Assembly (NCBI GenBank): GCA_041662785.1
Contig: JBAZRW010000008.1
Coordinates: forward strand, 1 to 61,411
From: Bdellovibrionales bacterium
GTDB lineage: Bacteria > Pseudomonadota > Alphaproteobacteria > UBA9219
Length of the DNA: 61,411 nucleotides
Reading direction: 5' to 3'
Made by a program: the position numbers and the translations under genes. The notes under the pieces were generated by a model. The model saw nothing but the letters and a program-made list of their open reading frames with translations. It was not told the origin of the DNA and did no database searches. Within the stretch, counting starts at the first letter, position 1. Each line of letters opens with the position of its first letter. This document shows, piece by piece, positions 8,469-16,980 of this stretch.

Positions 8469-9494
8469 TTAGTAGACCAGTTCATCCTCGCCGTTGTCCT
8501 TGGCGATTGTAATTTCGCCACGTGCCGCCAGATCCTTGGCCGCCGTGACAATGCTTGTTTGCGCTTCCTCGACATCGCGCAGGCGCGTGGGGCCCAGAGC
8601 AGCAATATCTTCTTTGACCAGCTTGCCTGCGCGTTCGGACATGTTGGAAAAGAAAAGGTCCTTAAGCGCTTCCGAAGCACCCTTAAGCGCGATGGGAAGC
8701 TTGCTTTTATCGACAGTGCGCATAACGCTTTGAATGGCTTTGCTGTCCAGTTTAAGCAGATCTTCAAAGGTGAACATCAAGCTTTTGATTTTCTCGGCGG
8801 AGTCGCGGTTTCTCTCTTCCAACGAGGTAATAAATTTTGATTCACTCGCGCGGTCAAGGTTGTTAAAAATCTCGGCCATCGCTTCGTGCGGATCGCGGCG
8901 GTTGGTACGGGCCAGATTGCTCATAAACTCATTGCGAAGCGTGCGCTCAATATCGTCAAGCACGTCCTTTTGCACCGACTCCATGCGCAGCATACGCATC
9001 ACGACTTCCATCGCAAAGCTTTCCGGCAGTTGCGAGAGGACTCGCGCCGCATGATCGGGTTTGATTTTAGAGACGACCACGGCGACCGTTTGCGGGTATT
9101 CGTTTTTCAAAAAGTTGGCCAAGACAAGCTCATTCACGTTGGCCAGTTTATCCCACATGGTGCGTCCCGCAGGGCCGCGAATATCCTCCATGATGTTATC
9201 GACGCGCCCTTTATCCAAAACCTTCATCAAAAGGCGTTCCGTGGATTCAAACGTGCCGACCAAAGACCCTGTTGACGACATTTGTTCGACGAACTCGACA
9301 AAGAGTTTTTCCACAAGGCTAGAGCTGACATTGCCAAGATTGGCCATGACTTGGGAAAGCTCTTTTATTTCCTCATCATTCATGTGAGAGAAAACGCGCG
9401 CGGCGTAGTCTTCCCCCAAGGAGAGGATCAAAATAGCGGCCTTTTCCGAACCGGAAAGGCTTCTTACATCTTCACGAACGCGAACGCCTGCCAT
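8469..9494 (-). CDS. fliG: Flagellar motor switch protein FliG
   Basis: A 341-residue protein with the three FliG domains. The N-terminal domain (SGSEKAAILILSLGEDYAARVF, binding FliF) is followed by a middle ARM-like domain containing the EHPQ-equivalent region (LKNEYPQTVAVVVSKIKPDHAARVL). The C-terminal torque helix carries charged residues near LMFTFEDLLKLDSKAIQSVMR. FliG couples stator force to rotation at the cytoplasmic face of the MS ring. It begins 12 nt after fliF. The usual EHPQ motif reads EYPQ here, a small change in an otherwise standard protein of normal length. Confidence 0.97.
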   Translation of the reverse strand: MAGVRVREDVRSLSGSEKAAILILSLGEDYAARVFSHMNDEEIKELSQVMANLGNVSSSLVEKLFVEFVEQMSSTGSLVGTFESTERLLMKVLDKGRVDNIMEDIRGPAGRTMWDKLANVNELVLANFLKNEYPQTVAVVVSKIKPDHAARVLSQLPESFAMEVVMRMLRMESVQKDVLDDIERTLRNEFMSNLARTNRRDPHEAMAEIFNNLDRASESKFITSLEERNRDSAEKIKSLMFTFEDLLKLDSKAIQSVMRTVDKSKLPIALKGASEALKDLFFSNMSERAGKLVKEDIAALGPTRLRDVEEAQTSIVTAAKDLAARGEITIAKDNGEDELVY

Positions 9495-9506
9495 CTTTTA
9501 GGTTCC

Positions 9507-11165
9507 TTAGCGGCTTTCTTGATAAATCCAGTTACGCAAAATGGACACGGCCTCTTCCGGATGCTTGTCCACAATTTCCCCGACCTTTCTGAGCGAGGAC
9601 GCTTTGACGCGGCCTTCAACGCGAGAAATATCGATCATTTTCTCAATCTCGCTATCCTCTTGTCCTTCGTCTTGAAGGCTTTGGGTAAAGGAACCTTGCG
9701 AGGGGGGGGCGAGTTGAGCCGTCGCCCCGCTGTTCGACGCTAGATAGCGGTTGTCTCCGCCCAAATTACCGGCTGACTCAAAGAGGCGTTTGAGGATAGG
9801 GCGAACGACCAGCAAAACAACCATCAAGCCGATAAAGGCAAGAAGCAAGGTTTCGGCTATGCGTAGCAAGTCCAGTTTGGGCATCCCCATGATCAGATCG
9901 GAAGAGGCAGCATCCGTTTCTCCCCCTTCTGCTTGGACGAAAGGCATATTGGCGACCTCAACCGTATCGCCGCGTGTCGCGTCAAAATTGACGGCAGAGC
10001 GCACCAACGCCTTAATCTGGTCAAGCTCTTCTGTGGTGCGGGGTTGATAGGATTTTTTCCCGTCGGCTGCCGTGGTTGTATTGCCGTCGACGACGACAGC
10101 GACGGACAAGCGTTTAACTTGTCCTGTTTCACGCACTTGTGAACGAACGGTTTTGTTAATCTCATAGTTGATGGTTTCTTCGGCGCGGTTTGTCTTGTTC
10201 GCGCCTTCACCGCCGCCTGCCGCTTGGCCTCCGGGCATGTTGTTGGTGACGGACACGCTGCCCGAGCCCCCATCGGAAGCGCTGGAATCTTCGGTTGTAC
10301 TTTGCTGCGAGCGAACGACCTGACTTTCCGGATCAAAGATTTCCGAGCTTGTCGTGATGCGGTCGAAGTCAAGATCGGCAGAGACTTGGGCGCGCACTTT
10401 ACCAAAGCCAAGAGTCTGTGACAAAAGATCCTCAATCTTACGCGCTTGTGCTTGCTCAAAGTGAGAGCGCATCTCGTCCTGATTGTCCGATCCTGTTCCT
10501 GTGCCTGCCGAATTATCCGAAGGCCGCGCCAGCAGGTTTCCCTTATCATCCACGATAGAAATCTGGTTGGGTTGTAGTTGAGGCACGGCGGCCGCGATAA
10601 GGTGTTGGATAGACGATATTTGTTCCCGCGCTAAAGCCGCGCCGCCGCGTGTTTTCAAAAAGACGCTGGCGGTGGCGGTTTGCGTGCCGTGGCTAAAAAG
10701 TTCACGTTGAGGAAGAACCAGATGAACGCGCGCGCTTTGGATGGATCCCATGGTGCTGATGGTACGCGCCAACTCGCCTTCCAACGCCCGCAGATGATTG
10801 ATGTTCTGCACAAAGCTTGTCGTGCCAAAGCCTTCTTTTTGGTCAAAAATCTCATAACCAATCGAGCCGCCCTTGGGCAGGCCTTCGGCGGCCATCATCA
10901 TGCGGATCTTGCCGACTTGCTCGCCTGGGACGCGGATCACGCCGCCATTGGGGGCCACTTCGTAGGGGATCTTCATCGCGTCTAGTTTTTGAGAAATGGC
11001 GCCAGCGTCCTGTGTATCCAGTTCCGTATAAAGGAGCGCCATGGGTGAGGAGGAAATGCGTGAGGTGATAAAGCCAAAAAAGCCAAGAAGGCTAAATGCG
11101 ACAAGCGCGATGGCTCCCAATCGCATGGGGCCAAGATTACGTAAGGTCTGGATAAAGGCGTTCAC
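9507..11165 (-). CDS. fliF: Flagellar MS-ring protein FliF
   Basis: A 552-residue membrane protein and the first gene of the flagellar operon. A transmembrane helix near residues 17-36 precedes the YscJ/FliF ring-building domains (YTELDTQDAGAISQKLDAMK, VRVPGEQVGKIR and ALEGELARTISTMGSIQSAR). A Ser/Gly-rich periplasmic stretch follows, then a second helix near residues 435-460 (LLLAFIGLMVVLLVVRPIL). The cytoplasmic tail ends in the FliG-binding segment with the acidic EKMIDISRVEGRV and HPEEAVSILRNWI. FliF makes the ring on which the rotor and export gate assemble. Length and topology are normal. Confidence 0.97.
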   Translation of the reverse strand: MNAFIQTLRNLGPMRLGAIALVAFSLLGFFGFITSRISSSPMALLYTELDTQDAGAISQKLDAMKIPYEVAPNGGVIRVPGEQVGKIRMMMAAEGLPKGGSIGYEIFDQKEGFGTTSFVQNINHLRALEGELARTISTMGSIQSARVHLVLPQRELFSHGTQTATASVFLKTRGGAALAREQISSIQHLIAAAVPQLQPNQISIVDDKGNLLARPSDNSAGTGTGSDNQDEMRSHFEQAQARKIEDLLSQTLGFGKVRAQVSADLDFDRITTSSEIFDPESQVVRSQQSTTEDSSASDGGSGSVSVTNNMPGGQAAGGGEGANKTNRAEETINYEINKTVRSQVRETGQVKRLSVAVVVDGNTTTAADGKKSYQPRTTEELDQIKALVRSAVNFDATRGDTVEVANMPFVQAEGGETDAASSDLIMGMPKLDLLRIAETLLLAFIGLMVVLLVVRPILKRLFESAGNLGGDNRYLASNSGATAQLAPPSQGSFTQSLQDEGQEDSEIEKMIDISRVEGRVKASSLRKVGEIVDKHPEEAVSILRNWIYQESR

Positions 11166-11240
11166 GTCGAGGCGACTCCTTGAGCGAAAAAACGTAGAAT
11201 CACGATGGAAGATCGTGCCCAGATTGGGTACTTGCTTTTT

Positions 11241-11262
11241 TTAAGGTTAACAAGGCTTAACC
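11241..11262. promoter_or_regulatory. Inverted TTAA repeat upstream of fliF (CtrA-like)
   Basis: Three TTAA tetramers lie at 11241, 11247 and 11257, about 80-95 bp upstream of fliF. The inner two form a perfect inverted repeat, GGTTAA-N6-TTAACC. The CtrA consensus is TTAA-N7-TTAA, so the spacing is one base short. A role as a variant CtrA site, or as a site for another dimeric regulator of the flagellar operon, is inference. Early flagellar operons in Caulobacter are CtrA-controlled. Confidence 0.35.
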
Positions 11263-11435
11263 CTGCAAAAGTAAAAATTTTATTAAGAAAGTGGGCAATT
11301 ATTGCCTATTTGCCTCACTTTGTATCGATAGCGAAATATAAGCTCTTTCATAGTGTGGACATATGAAACTATATCTATCGGAAATGTGGTGGTATGAAGA
11401 GTTATCAAACGCACGATCATTGAAAGGAATATCTT

Positions 11436-12083
11436 ATGACGTTGGAGCTAGATGAAGTGGCTTTTAAAAATTTGTGTCTTATGGACACTTCGCCAACCCA
11501 ATTTGCTATATCGGTTTTTCAGGAGGGATCGGAGATGATTCCTCAGGAGGAATTGGGTGAACCAGAATTCTTTAATCCTGTGAGTGCAGTGGAATATCTC
11601 AGTGAGATTATGGAGATAAAAGAAACGTGGGACAATGTTTGTGGTGGAGAACGTACAAACGCACAAGAAGCTTATGATTTTATTCTTGATCACCGTTTGG
11701 CGATGATGGAGAAAATTCAAGAAGATGAAGCCGTTAAACCTTTATTGCATATGATGGACTCTTTGACCGAGCTTATTGAAAAAGGCGAGGCATCTGTTTA
11801 TTTTTCCGAAAAGAGGTTTCAAAAAATCGGATTTCAGGACGGTTTTGACGAACTACGTTCCGTGGTGGACGAGAAACTGAGTTGCATTGATCGTGCCTGT
11901 GATTCTATCGTCAGGGACTTGAAGAAAGAGAAGGGGTTTGTTTTAGATAAAAAAGATCCGCGTCTTTTGCTTTTGGCAACGATTCATAAACCAGTCGCGG
12001 CCGCTTTGTCTTATAGCAACCTCGCACGCAGAACAATAATCAAGCGTAGTGTCAAATCGTCAGAAACGTTGACGGCTGGCTGA
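11436..12083 (+). CDS. Hypothetical protein
   Basis: A 215-residue protein that I do not recognise. It has no signal peptide or membrane segment, is acidic in its N-terminal two thirds and ends in a basic stretch (ARRTIIKRSVKSSE). Predicted secondary structure from composition is mainly helical. A good ribosome site (GAAAGGA) lies about 10 nt before the ATG and a strong terminator follows, so it is likely a single-gene unit. It is divergent from the flagellar operon across 270 bp that contain the TTAA repeats. A flagellar or cell-cycle role is possible from location only. Confidence 0.6.
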   Translation: MTLELDEVAFKNLCLMDTSPTQFAISVFQEGSEMIPQEELGEPEFFNPVSAVEYLSEIMEIKETWDNVCGGERTNAQEAYDFILDHRLAMMEKIQEDEAVKPLLHMMDSLTELIEKGEASVYFSEKRFQKIGFQDGFDELRSVVDEKLSCIDRACDSIVRDLKKEKGFVLDKKDPRLLLLATIHKPVAAALSYSNLARRTIIKRSVKSSETLTAG

Positions 12084-12106
12084 ATTCTCTAAAAAGCGAA
12101 AAAAAG

Positions 12107-12146
12107 AAAAAGGATGTTGTCTTTCGGGGCAACATCCTTTTCTTTT
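12107..12146 (+). terminator. Rho-independent terminator
   Basis: A 13-bp stem (AAAAAGGATGTTG with CAACATCCTTTT) closes a loop of about 10 nt and is followed by TCTTTT. It lies 23 bp after the stop of the preceding hypothetical gene. Confidence 0.85.
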
Positions 12147-12204
12147 GCCCCTTTTCTCTTTGGCGTATTATGCTTTATAGTTAGACAAAATTATTTCCCA
12201 AAAA

Positions 12205-12330
12205 AACGGGATTCCCGCTTAGCCCTTTCGCCCACCGCAAGAGCGGCGGGACGAGGGCGCGGGAATGACGAGTTTTGTGTTTAATTTTAACCCATCAGCG
12301 TCACCCCCGCGAAAGCGGGGGTCCCGTTTC
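12205..12330. repeat. Paired mosaic palindromic repeat (tail-to-tail)
   Basis: Two units face each other with ATGAC inward. The left one is extended (CGGGATTCCCGC ... GCGGGAATGACG, with an inner GCCCTTTCGCCC/GGGCG-type arm), then comes a ~30-nt A/T-rich spacer, then GTCACCCCCGCGAAAGCGGG and GTCCCGTTTC. Together with the terminator at 12107 this accounts for the gap of 12084-12401. Confidence 0.8.
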
Positions 12331-12401
12331 ATTTTTTCTATCTCTTGGAAATCATTTGGTCTGACAATAATGTCTGTGAAAATCCATAACCAGAGGGACG
12401 T

Positions 12402-13298
12402 ATGACAATCTCTATCGGGCTTGATATCGGCGGCACAAAAATCGCGGGCGCGGCGTTTGACTCGCATGGCGCGATGATCTGCCAGCAAAGCGTTCCCACT
12501 CCCAAAGACTACGACGCCTTCATCAAAGCGTGTGCGAGTGTCGTGGCGGGGGTTGAGCTGCGCTCAGCGCCTGTGGAGCGTTTTGGCGTTTGCATCGCGG
12601 GCATGATCGATCAGGCGCAGGGCGCCTTTTTCTCGGTGGGTATTTCCTGTGCGCGTGAAAAAGCGTTTCGCGATGACCTCGCCGCCGCGACAGAGCAAGA
12701 GGTGCGGATCGCGAACGATGCTGACAGCATGGCGCTTGCCGAAGCGATTGACGGCGCGGGCAAAGGCTATTCCACCGTTCTGGGTTTGATTATTGGCACA
12801 GGGATCGGCTCTGGCTTTGTCGTGAACCAAAAGATTGTGTCCGGCCCGAATGGCTTGGTGGGCGAGGTTGGCCATCTGCCCTTGCCTTACCGCGAAGAAT
12901 CCGACGGCGTGCCGATTGAATGCGGGTGCGGGCAGGTGGGCTGCATCGAAACGACGGTGGCGGGCAGCGCCTTGATGCGCCTTTATGCCGCGATGACGGG
13001 CAAGAAGGCCGACAATCCGCAGATTGCCACACTGGCAAGGTCAGGCGATGAGGCGACGCTGGCTGTCCTTGATCATTATTATGAGATGCTGGCCAAAGCG
13101 ATGGTGACGGTCATCCACGCCTATGATCCCCATATCATCGTGGTGAGCGGTGGGCTGAACGGCATGCCCGATCTTTATAAGAAGGTTCCGCAAAAGTGGG
13201 GGAAGTACTGCATTGCGAAGAATCCTAAGACGCTTTTTGTTCCTGCCGTCCATGGCCCCGTCGCTGGCCTTCGCGGCGCGGCAGGGCTGTGGGGGTAA
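12402..13298 (+). CDS. ROK-family sugar kinase
   Basis: A 298-residue ASKHA-fold kinase. The N-terminal phosphate loop is GLDIGGTK (6-13), the catalytic Asp lies in NDAD (105-108), the glycine-rich IIGTGIGSG follows, the sugar-binding GEVGH is at 154-158 and the ROK zinc motif CGCGQVGC at 174-181. ROK kinases phosphorylate hexoses such as N-acetylglucosamine, fructose or glucose with ATP. The EVGH followed by LPLPY is closest in style to NagK/Mak-like enzymes, but the substrate cannot be fixed. It is apparently monocistronic, with the neighbouring Fic gene convergent 16 bp downstream. Confidence 0.88.
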   Translation: MTISIGLDIGGTKIAGAAFDSHGAMICQQSVPTPKDYDAFIKACASVVAGVELRSAPVERFGVCIAGMIDQAQGAFFSVGISCAREKAFRDDLAAATEQEVRIANDADSMALAEAIDGAGKGYSTVLGLIIGTGIGSGFVVNQKIVSGPNGLVGEVGHLPLPYREESDGVPIECGCGQVGCIETTVAGSALMRLYAAMTGKKADNPQIATLARSGDEATLAVLDHYYEMLAKAMVTVIHAYDPHIIVVSGGLNGMPDLYKKVPQKWGKYCIAKNPKTLFVPAVHGPVAGLRGAAGLWG

Positions 13299-13314
13299 TA
13301 CTTTTCGGTCAGGG

Positions 13315-14460
13315 TTACACACGTACTAATTTTAAGAGCGGCTCAAACGCATACATGGCTGGGCGTCTGCCAGATGCCTCCTCTAATGTTATGAGCAGTT
13401 TGTTATCAATTAATATGCGTGTGAATTTTGCCGCCGTAGATTCAGGGATTCCGCTCATACCCGTAAATTTATTGTTTCTAAAGTAAGGGTTTGTGAAAAC
13501 AAAATCCAGCGCCCTCAAATGCCAGCGTGTTCCGAGTTTCTCTTCAAAGACAGTTTTCATGTTTTCATACAAGCCGGATATGTCTTCGGCAATTTTTAGG
13601 TTCCGCACGGCTTGATTCTCCAAAACACCCAAAAAAAACACGCACCATTCCGTCCACGTGCCTTTTTCAGACACCTCTTTGAGCCTGTCTACATACAGGG
13701 CTTTGTTTTCTTCCAAATAACTGCTGACGTAAAAATGGGGAGCAGAGATAACACCAGCTTTCCAAAGCATGAGTGTAATAATCATGCGGCCCAAACGACC
13801 GTTTCCATCCTTAAAGGGATGCAAAGCTTCAAACTCGACGTGCGCGAGAGCGGTCTTAATTAGTATTTGCTCGTTGCCCTCTGCGATATAGAGGCTAAGT
13901 TGTTGCATCCCATCCGTCAACTTTTCAGGGCTTATAGGGACAAATAAAACATTTCTTTTTGTCCTATCAACAACGTAATTTTGCTCATTTTTATATTGTC
14001 CGGGAGACTTTCCCGCGCCACGCCCATAGGAAAGCAATTTGCTGTGCAATCCACGAACAAGCCATTCTGAAATGTTATGACCGTCTTCCATTGATTGCTG
14101 TGCGGCACGCAAGGCGCGTTGATACATAATTGTCTCAACCACTTCCGTGCGTACGTTGGCAGGGTTTTCATTCTCTTCGGTATAGTCTGCTTCATACTTT
14201 AAAATTTCATCCATTGTGCTTACCGTTCCTTCCATACGTGAGGAGATAACGGCTTCCTGATTGCGCAATGGCGCGAGTAAAAACTCACTATTATGCATGT
14301 TTTTAAGCATCTGATCGAAACGCGCAATTGCAGCCACGGCGCGCCCCAGCGGCTCGACAAGCTTTCCGTAATCAAGGGAAGCTGGCGGAAACATATCGTA
14401 ATGATAGTGAACAGCCTTTTCGAAATTTAACTCTGAGATTGGTATAGCCATATATGCCAC
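13315..14460 (-). CDS. Fic-domain protein (probable AMP transferase)
   Basis: A 381-residue protein. The Fic core motif HPFKDGNGRLGR is complete at about residues 214-225, so the catalytic His and the ATP-phosphate-binding residues are present. An inhibitory-helix motif SSRMEG (about 73-78, S-x-x-x-E-G) precedes the core, making it a self-inhibited class II Fic. The N-terminus matches the Fic_N module and the last ~70 residues resemble a winged helix (STAAKFTRILIDNKLLITLEE). Such enzymes usually AMPylate target proteins. The start is either the GTG at 14460, preceded by AAAGGG, or an ATG nine bases in. No antitoxin gene is adjacent, as expected when inhibition is internal. Confidence 0.9.
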   Translation of the reverse strand: MAYMAIPISELNFEKAVHYHYDMFPPASLDYGKLVEPLGRAVAAIARFDQMLKNMHNSEFLLAPLRNQEAVISSRMEGTVSTMDEILKYEADYTEENENPANVRTEVVETIMYQRALRAAQQSMEDGHNISEWLVRGLHSKLLSYGRGAGKSPGQYKNEQNYVVDRTKRNVLFVPISPEKLTDGMQQLSLYIAEGNEQILIKTALAHVEFEALHPFKDGNGRLGRMIITLMLWKAGVISAPHFYVSSYLEENKALYVDRLKEVSEKGTWTEWCVFFLGVLENQAVRNLKIAEDISGLYENMKTVFEEKLGTRWHLRALDFVFTNPYFRNNKFTGMSGIPESTAAKFTRILIDNKLLITLEEASGRRPAMYAFEPLLKLVRV

Positions 14461-14737
14461 AAAACCCTTTCTTCGCCTTCTAAGGTGTTAATATGTAACA
14501 ATATCTTTGACGCTCATTTTTCTGAAGTTTAGAGGGGCAAATCACCTTGAGCCGCATAATAGAGCATCAAAATAGCTTGTCTGTCAATTTTCTTGATTTC
14601 TGAGAGTCAAAACACTTTGGCTGAATTTGTTTATTTACGTCTATTACTTTCAAGACCATTTTTGTGCCTATAAACCCGCCTTAAAAGGTCGTTTAAGGCG
14701 TGTTTCCGATAATAGGGGTGAAATGTTCATTTATAAT

Positions 14738-14789
14738 GCCTCTCACGGCGCTTAGGATGAGCGTGGGTGCGTTATTTCGACTCCTCGGC
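14738..14789 (-). repeat. 52-bp conserved element, copy 1 (downstream of pepP)
   Basis: On the minus strand this reads GCCGAG ... TCGAAATAACGCACCC ... GAGAGGC. It matches 54813-54864 (plus strand) at 48 of 52 positions. It starts 70 bp after the pepP stop in the sense direction. A short hairpin, CACGCT/AGCG-N2-GTG with loop CATCCTA, can form in both copies. The rest of the 14461-14858 gap is A/T-rich, with a small TGTTA-N5-TAACA inverted repeat upstream of the Fic gene at 14486-14500. I see no gene there. Confidence 0.7.
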
Positions 14790-14858
14790 CACATACCCTG
14801 CCAAAAAATCTATTAACGCGCTCTAGGCTCATTTAAATCGATTTTCCCTAACGCCCTT

Positions 14859-16673
14859 TTACAGGGTCGCCGTTGCCGCTTGAAGCCACTTGCCTGAAGC
14901 CTCGTCCAACTGCGGGCGCAGGGCCTTGGCCACGCGGGCGTGATAGGCGTTCAGCCATGCCGTCTCCTTTGGCGAAAGCATGTCGAGAGCGATGGCGCGG
15001 CGGTCGAACGGCGCAAGCGTCAAAGGCTCAAACCCCAGCATCTTCATCTCAGGGTTGCTGATCTCAAACAGCTCGATCACATATTGCAGGTTCTCAAGAC
15101 GGATGCCGTAGTGCTTGGCTTTGTAATATCCCGGCTCGTTCGATAGCACCATATTGGGGGCGAGCGCCGTCGTCCCGCGCCGCGAGAGGCTTTGCGGCCC
15201 TTCATGCACGCCAAGATAGCTGCCGACGCCGTGACCCGTCCCGTGGCCATAGTCAAGGCCGACCTCCCACAGATATTGCCGCGCCAAAACGTCCAGCTCA
15301 GCGCCGCTTGTACCTTCGGGAAAGCGGATGGAGGCCATGGCGATATGCCCCTTCAGCACGCGGGTATAGCGATCACGCATTTCCGGCGTTACCTCGCCAA
15401 TGGGAATGGTGCGCGTCACGTCCGTCGTGCCGTCCAGATATTGCGCCCCGCTATCCAGCAAAAGGAAGCTGCCCTGATCCAGCGTGCAGCATGTTTCTTT
15501 CTGGGCGCGGTAATGCACAATCGCGCCGTTCGGCCCCGATCCCGCGATGGTGGCAAAGCTTGCGCCGCGATACAGCGTGCCGCTGGCGCGAAACGCGGTC
15601 AGCTTTTCTTCGACATCGATTTCGGTGAGGCCGCCTTGCGGCGCGTTTTGATCCAGCCATGCCAGCAATTTGACAAGAGCCGCGCCGTCACGCCTGTGCG
15701 CGGCGCGCATGCCGTCGATCTCGGTGTTGTTTTTGCACGCGCGGGGCAGGATGCAGGGATCGCTTCCTTGCACCAGCGTTGCGCCCGCTTCGCGCAGCAA
15801 AGCGATGGTCGCGTGCGAGGTTTCATCGGGATCGACAAGAACCCGCGCTTTGGCCTCGCCAAGGCGGCGCAGAGCGGCGGGGAAATCGTCTTGTGCATGG
15901 CGCGTGATTTCAGCGCCCAAGGTTCGATCAAGGCTATGCGCGACTTTGCGCGGCTCCACAAACCATTCGGCACTGCCATCTGCGCGAAGAATAGCGGTGC
16001 TGAGCGGCAGCGGCGTATAGGGAACGTCCCCGCCACGCACGTTAAGAAGCCACGCGACAGAGGCAGGATCGGTGATCACGGCGGCGTTCAGGTTTTTCTT
16101 TTGCAGCTCATCGCCCAGCTCATGCCGCTTCACGGTAGAGGCCTTGCCGGCATAGGTCGTGTCATGCGCCACAATCGGCTCGCACGGCGCGAGCGGCCTG
16201 TCTTGCCACAGCGCATCGATGGGGTTTTCCTGAACGGGCTTAAGCCGCGCGCCCCGTTTCAGGGCGGCGGCCTCTAGCCGCTCAATCTGCTTGGTGGAAT
16301 GAAGTGTGGGGTCAAAGCCCAACGTCATCTGCGAGAGAAGGTTTTCTTCCATCCACGCGCCAAGCGTTTTGTTGGCGACATCGATAGGCGTATAAAGGCC
16401 CACCGGAAGCTGTTTCTGTGCTTGCAGGGTATAGCGGCTGTCCGTGAAAAAGGCGGCGCGATCCATCAGCACGATGACAAACGCGGAGGAGCCCGTGAAG
16501 CCCGTCAGGAACTTGATGCGCTCGGCATAGGGCGCGACGTATTCGTTTTGGTATTCGTCCGACATCGGCACAAGAAAGCCGTCCAGTCCTTGCGTTTTCA
16601 GGGACGTGCGAAGCGCCTGCAAACGATCATGAAAGGGCGAGGCGAGGGGAGCGAGGGGGGCAAGATGAGTCAT
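14859..16673 (-). CDS. pepP: Xaa-Pro aminopeptidase (M24B family)
   Basis: A 604-residue metallopeptidase of the long, three-domain type. Two creatinase-like N-terminal domains (about 1-320) precede the pita-bread catalytic domain. The metal ligands are visible: two Asp in LLLDSGAQYLDGTTDVT, His in HGTGHGVGSYLGVHEGP, Glu in LSNEPGYY, and Glu in RLENLQYV. A C-terminal M24_C segment of about 60 residues follows. It removes N-terminal residues next to proline and is probably cytoplasmic, since no signal peptide is seen. The length matches eukaryotic and alphaproteobacterial APP1-like enzymes rather than the ~440-residue E. coli PepP. It appears to be a single-gene unit. Confidence 0.93.
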   Translation of the reverse strand: MTHLAPLAPLASPFHDRLQALRTSLKTQGLDGFLVPMSDEYQNEYVAPYAERIKFLTGFTGSSAFVIVLMDRAAFFTDSRYTLQAQKQLPVGLYTPIDVANKTLGAWMEENLLSQMTLGFDPTLHSTKQIERLEAAALKRGARLKPVQENPIDALWQDRPLAPCEPIVAHDTTYAGKASTVKRHELGDELQKKNLNAAVITDPASVAWLLNVRGGDVPYTPLPLSTAILRADGSAEWFVEPRKVAHSLDRTLGAEITRHAQDDFPAALRRLGEAKARVLVDPDETSHATIALLREAGATLVQGSDPCILPRACKNNTEIDGMRAAHRRDGAALVKLLAWLDQNAPQGGLTEIDVEEKLTAFRASGTLYRGASFATIAGSGPNGAIVHYRAQKETCCTLDQGSFLLLDSGAQYLDGTTDVTRTIPIGEVTPEMRDRYTRVLKGHIAMASIRFPEGTSGAELDVLARQYLWEVGLDYGHGTGHGVGSYLGVHEGPQSLSRRGTTALAPNMVLSNEPGYYKAKHYGIRLENLQYVIELFEISNPEMKMLGFEPLTLAPFDRRAIALDMLSPKETAWLNAYHARVAKALRPQLDEASGKWLQAATATL

Positions 16674-16777
16674 GCCCCAATTTTGATCACATCGGGTGCG
16701 TTAGCGCAAGCCTACCGTTATCATTCTTCTCAACCGTCGTCATCTGCACACCAACGACGTCATCCCGCACCCCAGTC

Positions 16778-16920
16778 GTCATCCCCGCGAAGGCGGGGAT
16801 CCAGTGCCGCGCGTCTGCGCGGCATATAAGTCAAAAACAAAAGAAGGCTTTCTCGCCTACCATTTATCTTTATGCGCTCGCTATCGCTCGCAGCTGGATC
16901 CCCGCCTTCGCGGGGATGAC
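16778..16920. repeat. Paired mosaic palindromic repeat (head-to-head)
   Basis: GTCATCCCCGCGAAGGCGGGG-ATCCAG at the left and CTGGAT-CCCCGCCTTCGCGGGGATGAC at the right enclose ~90 bp with an inner GCCGCGCGTCTGCGCGGC hairpin. This is the outward-facing GTCAT arrangement. It fills most of 16674-16980; no gene is seen there. Confidence 0.85.
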
Positions 16921-16980
16921 AGCGTGGGTTAAATTCAAACATAAGTCTTATCACAAGAGTGGGGATGACGAAGGGGAGGA

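Noticed and set aside
11241..11262. Perfect CtrA box upstream of fliF
   Set aside because: The TTAA half sites are 6 bp apart rather than 7, so only a tentative CtrA-like site is reported.
15192..16277. 361-codon plus-strand frame opposite pepP
   Set aside because: It is the antisense shadow of a complete aminopeptidase gene with all catalytic residues; its own translation is low-complexity and Arg-rich.
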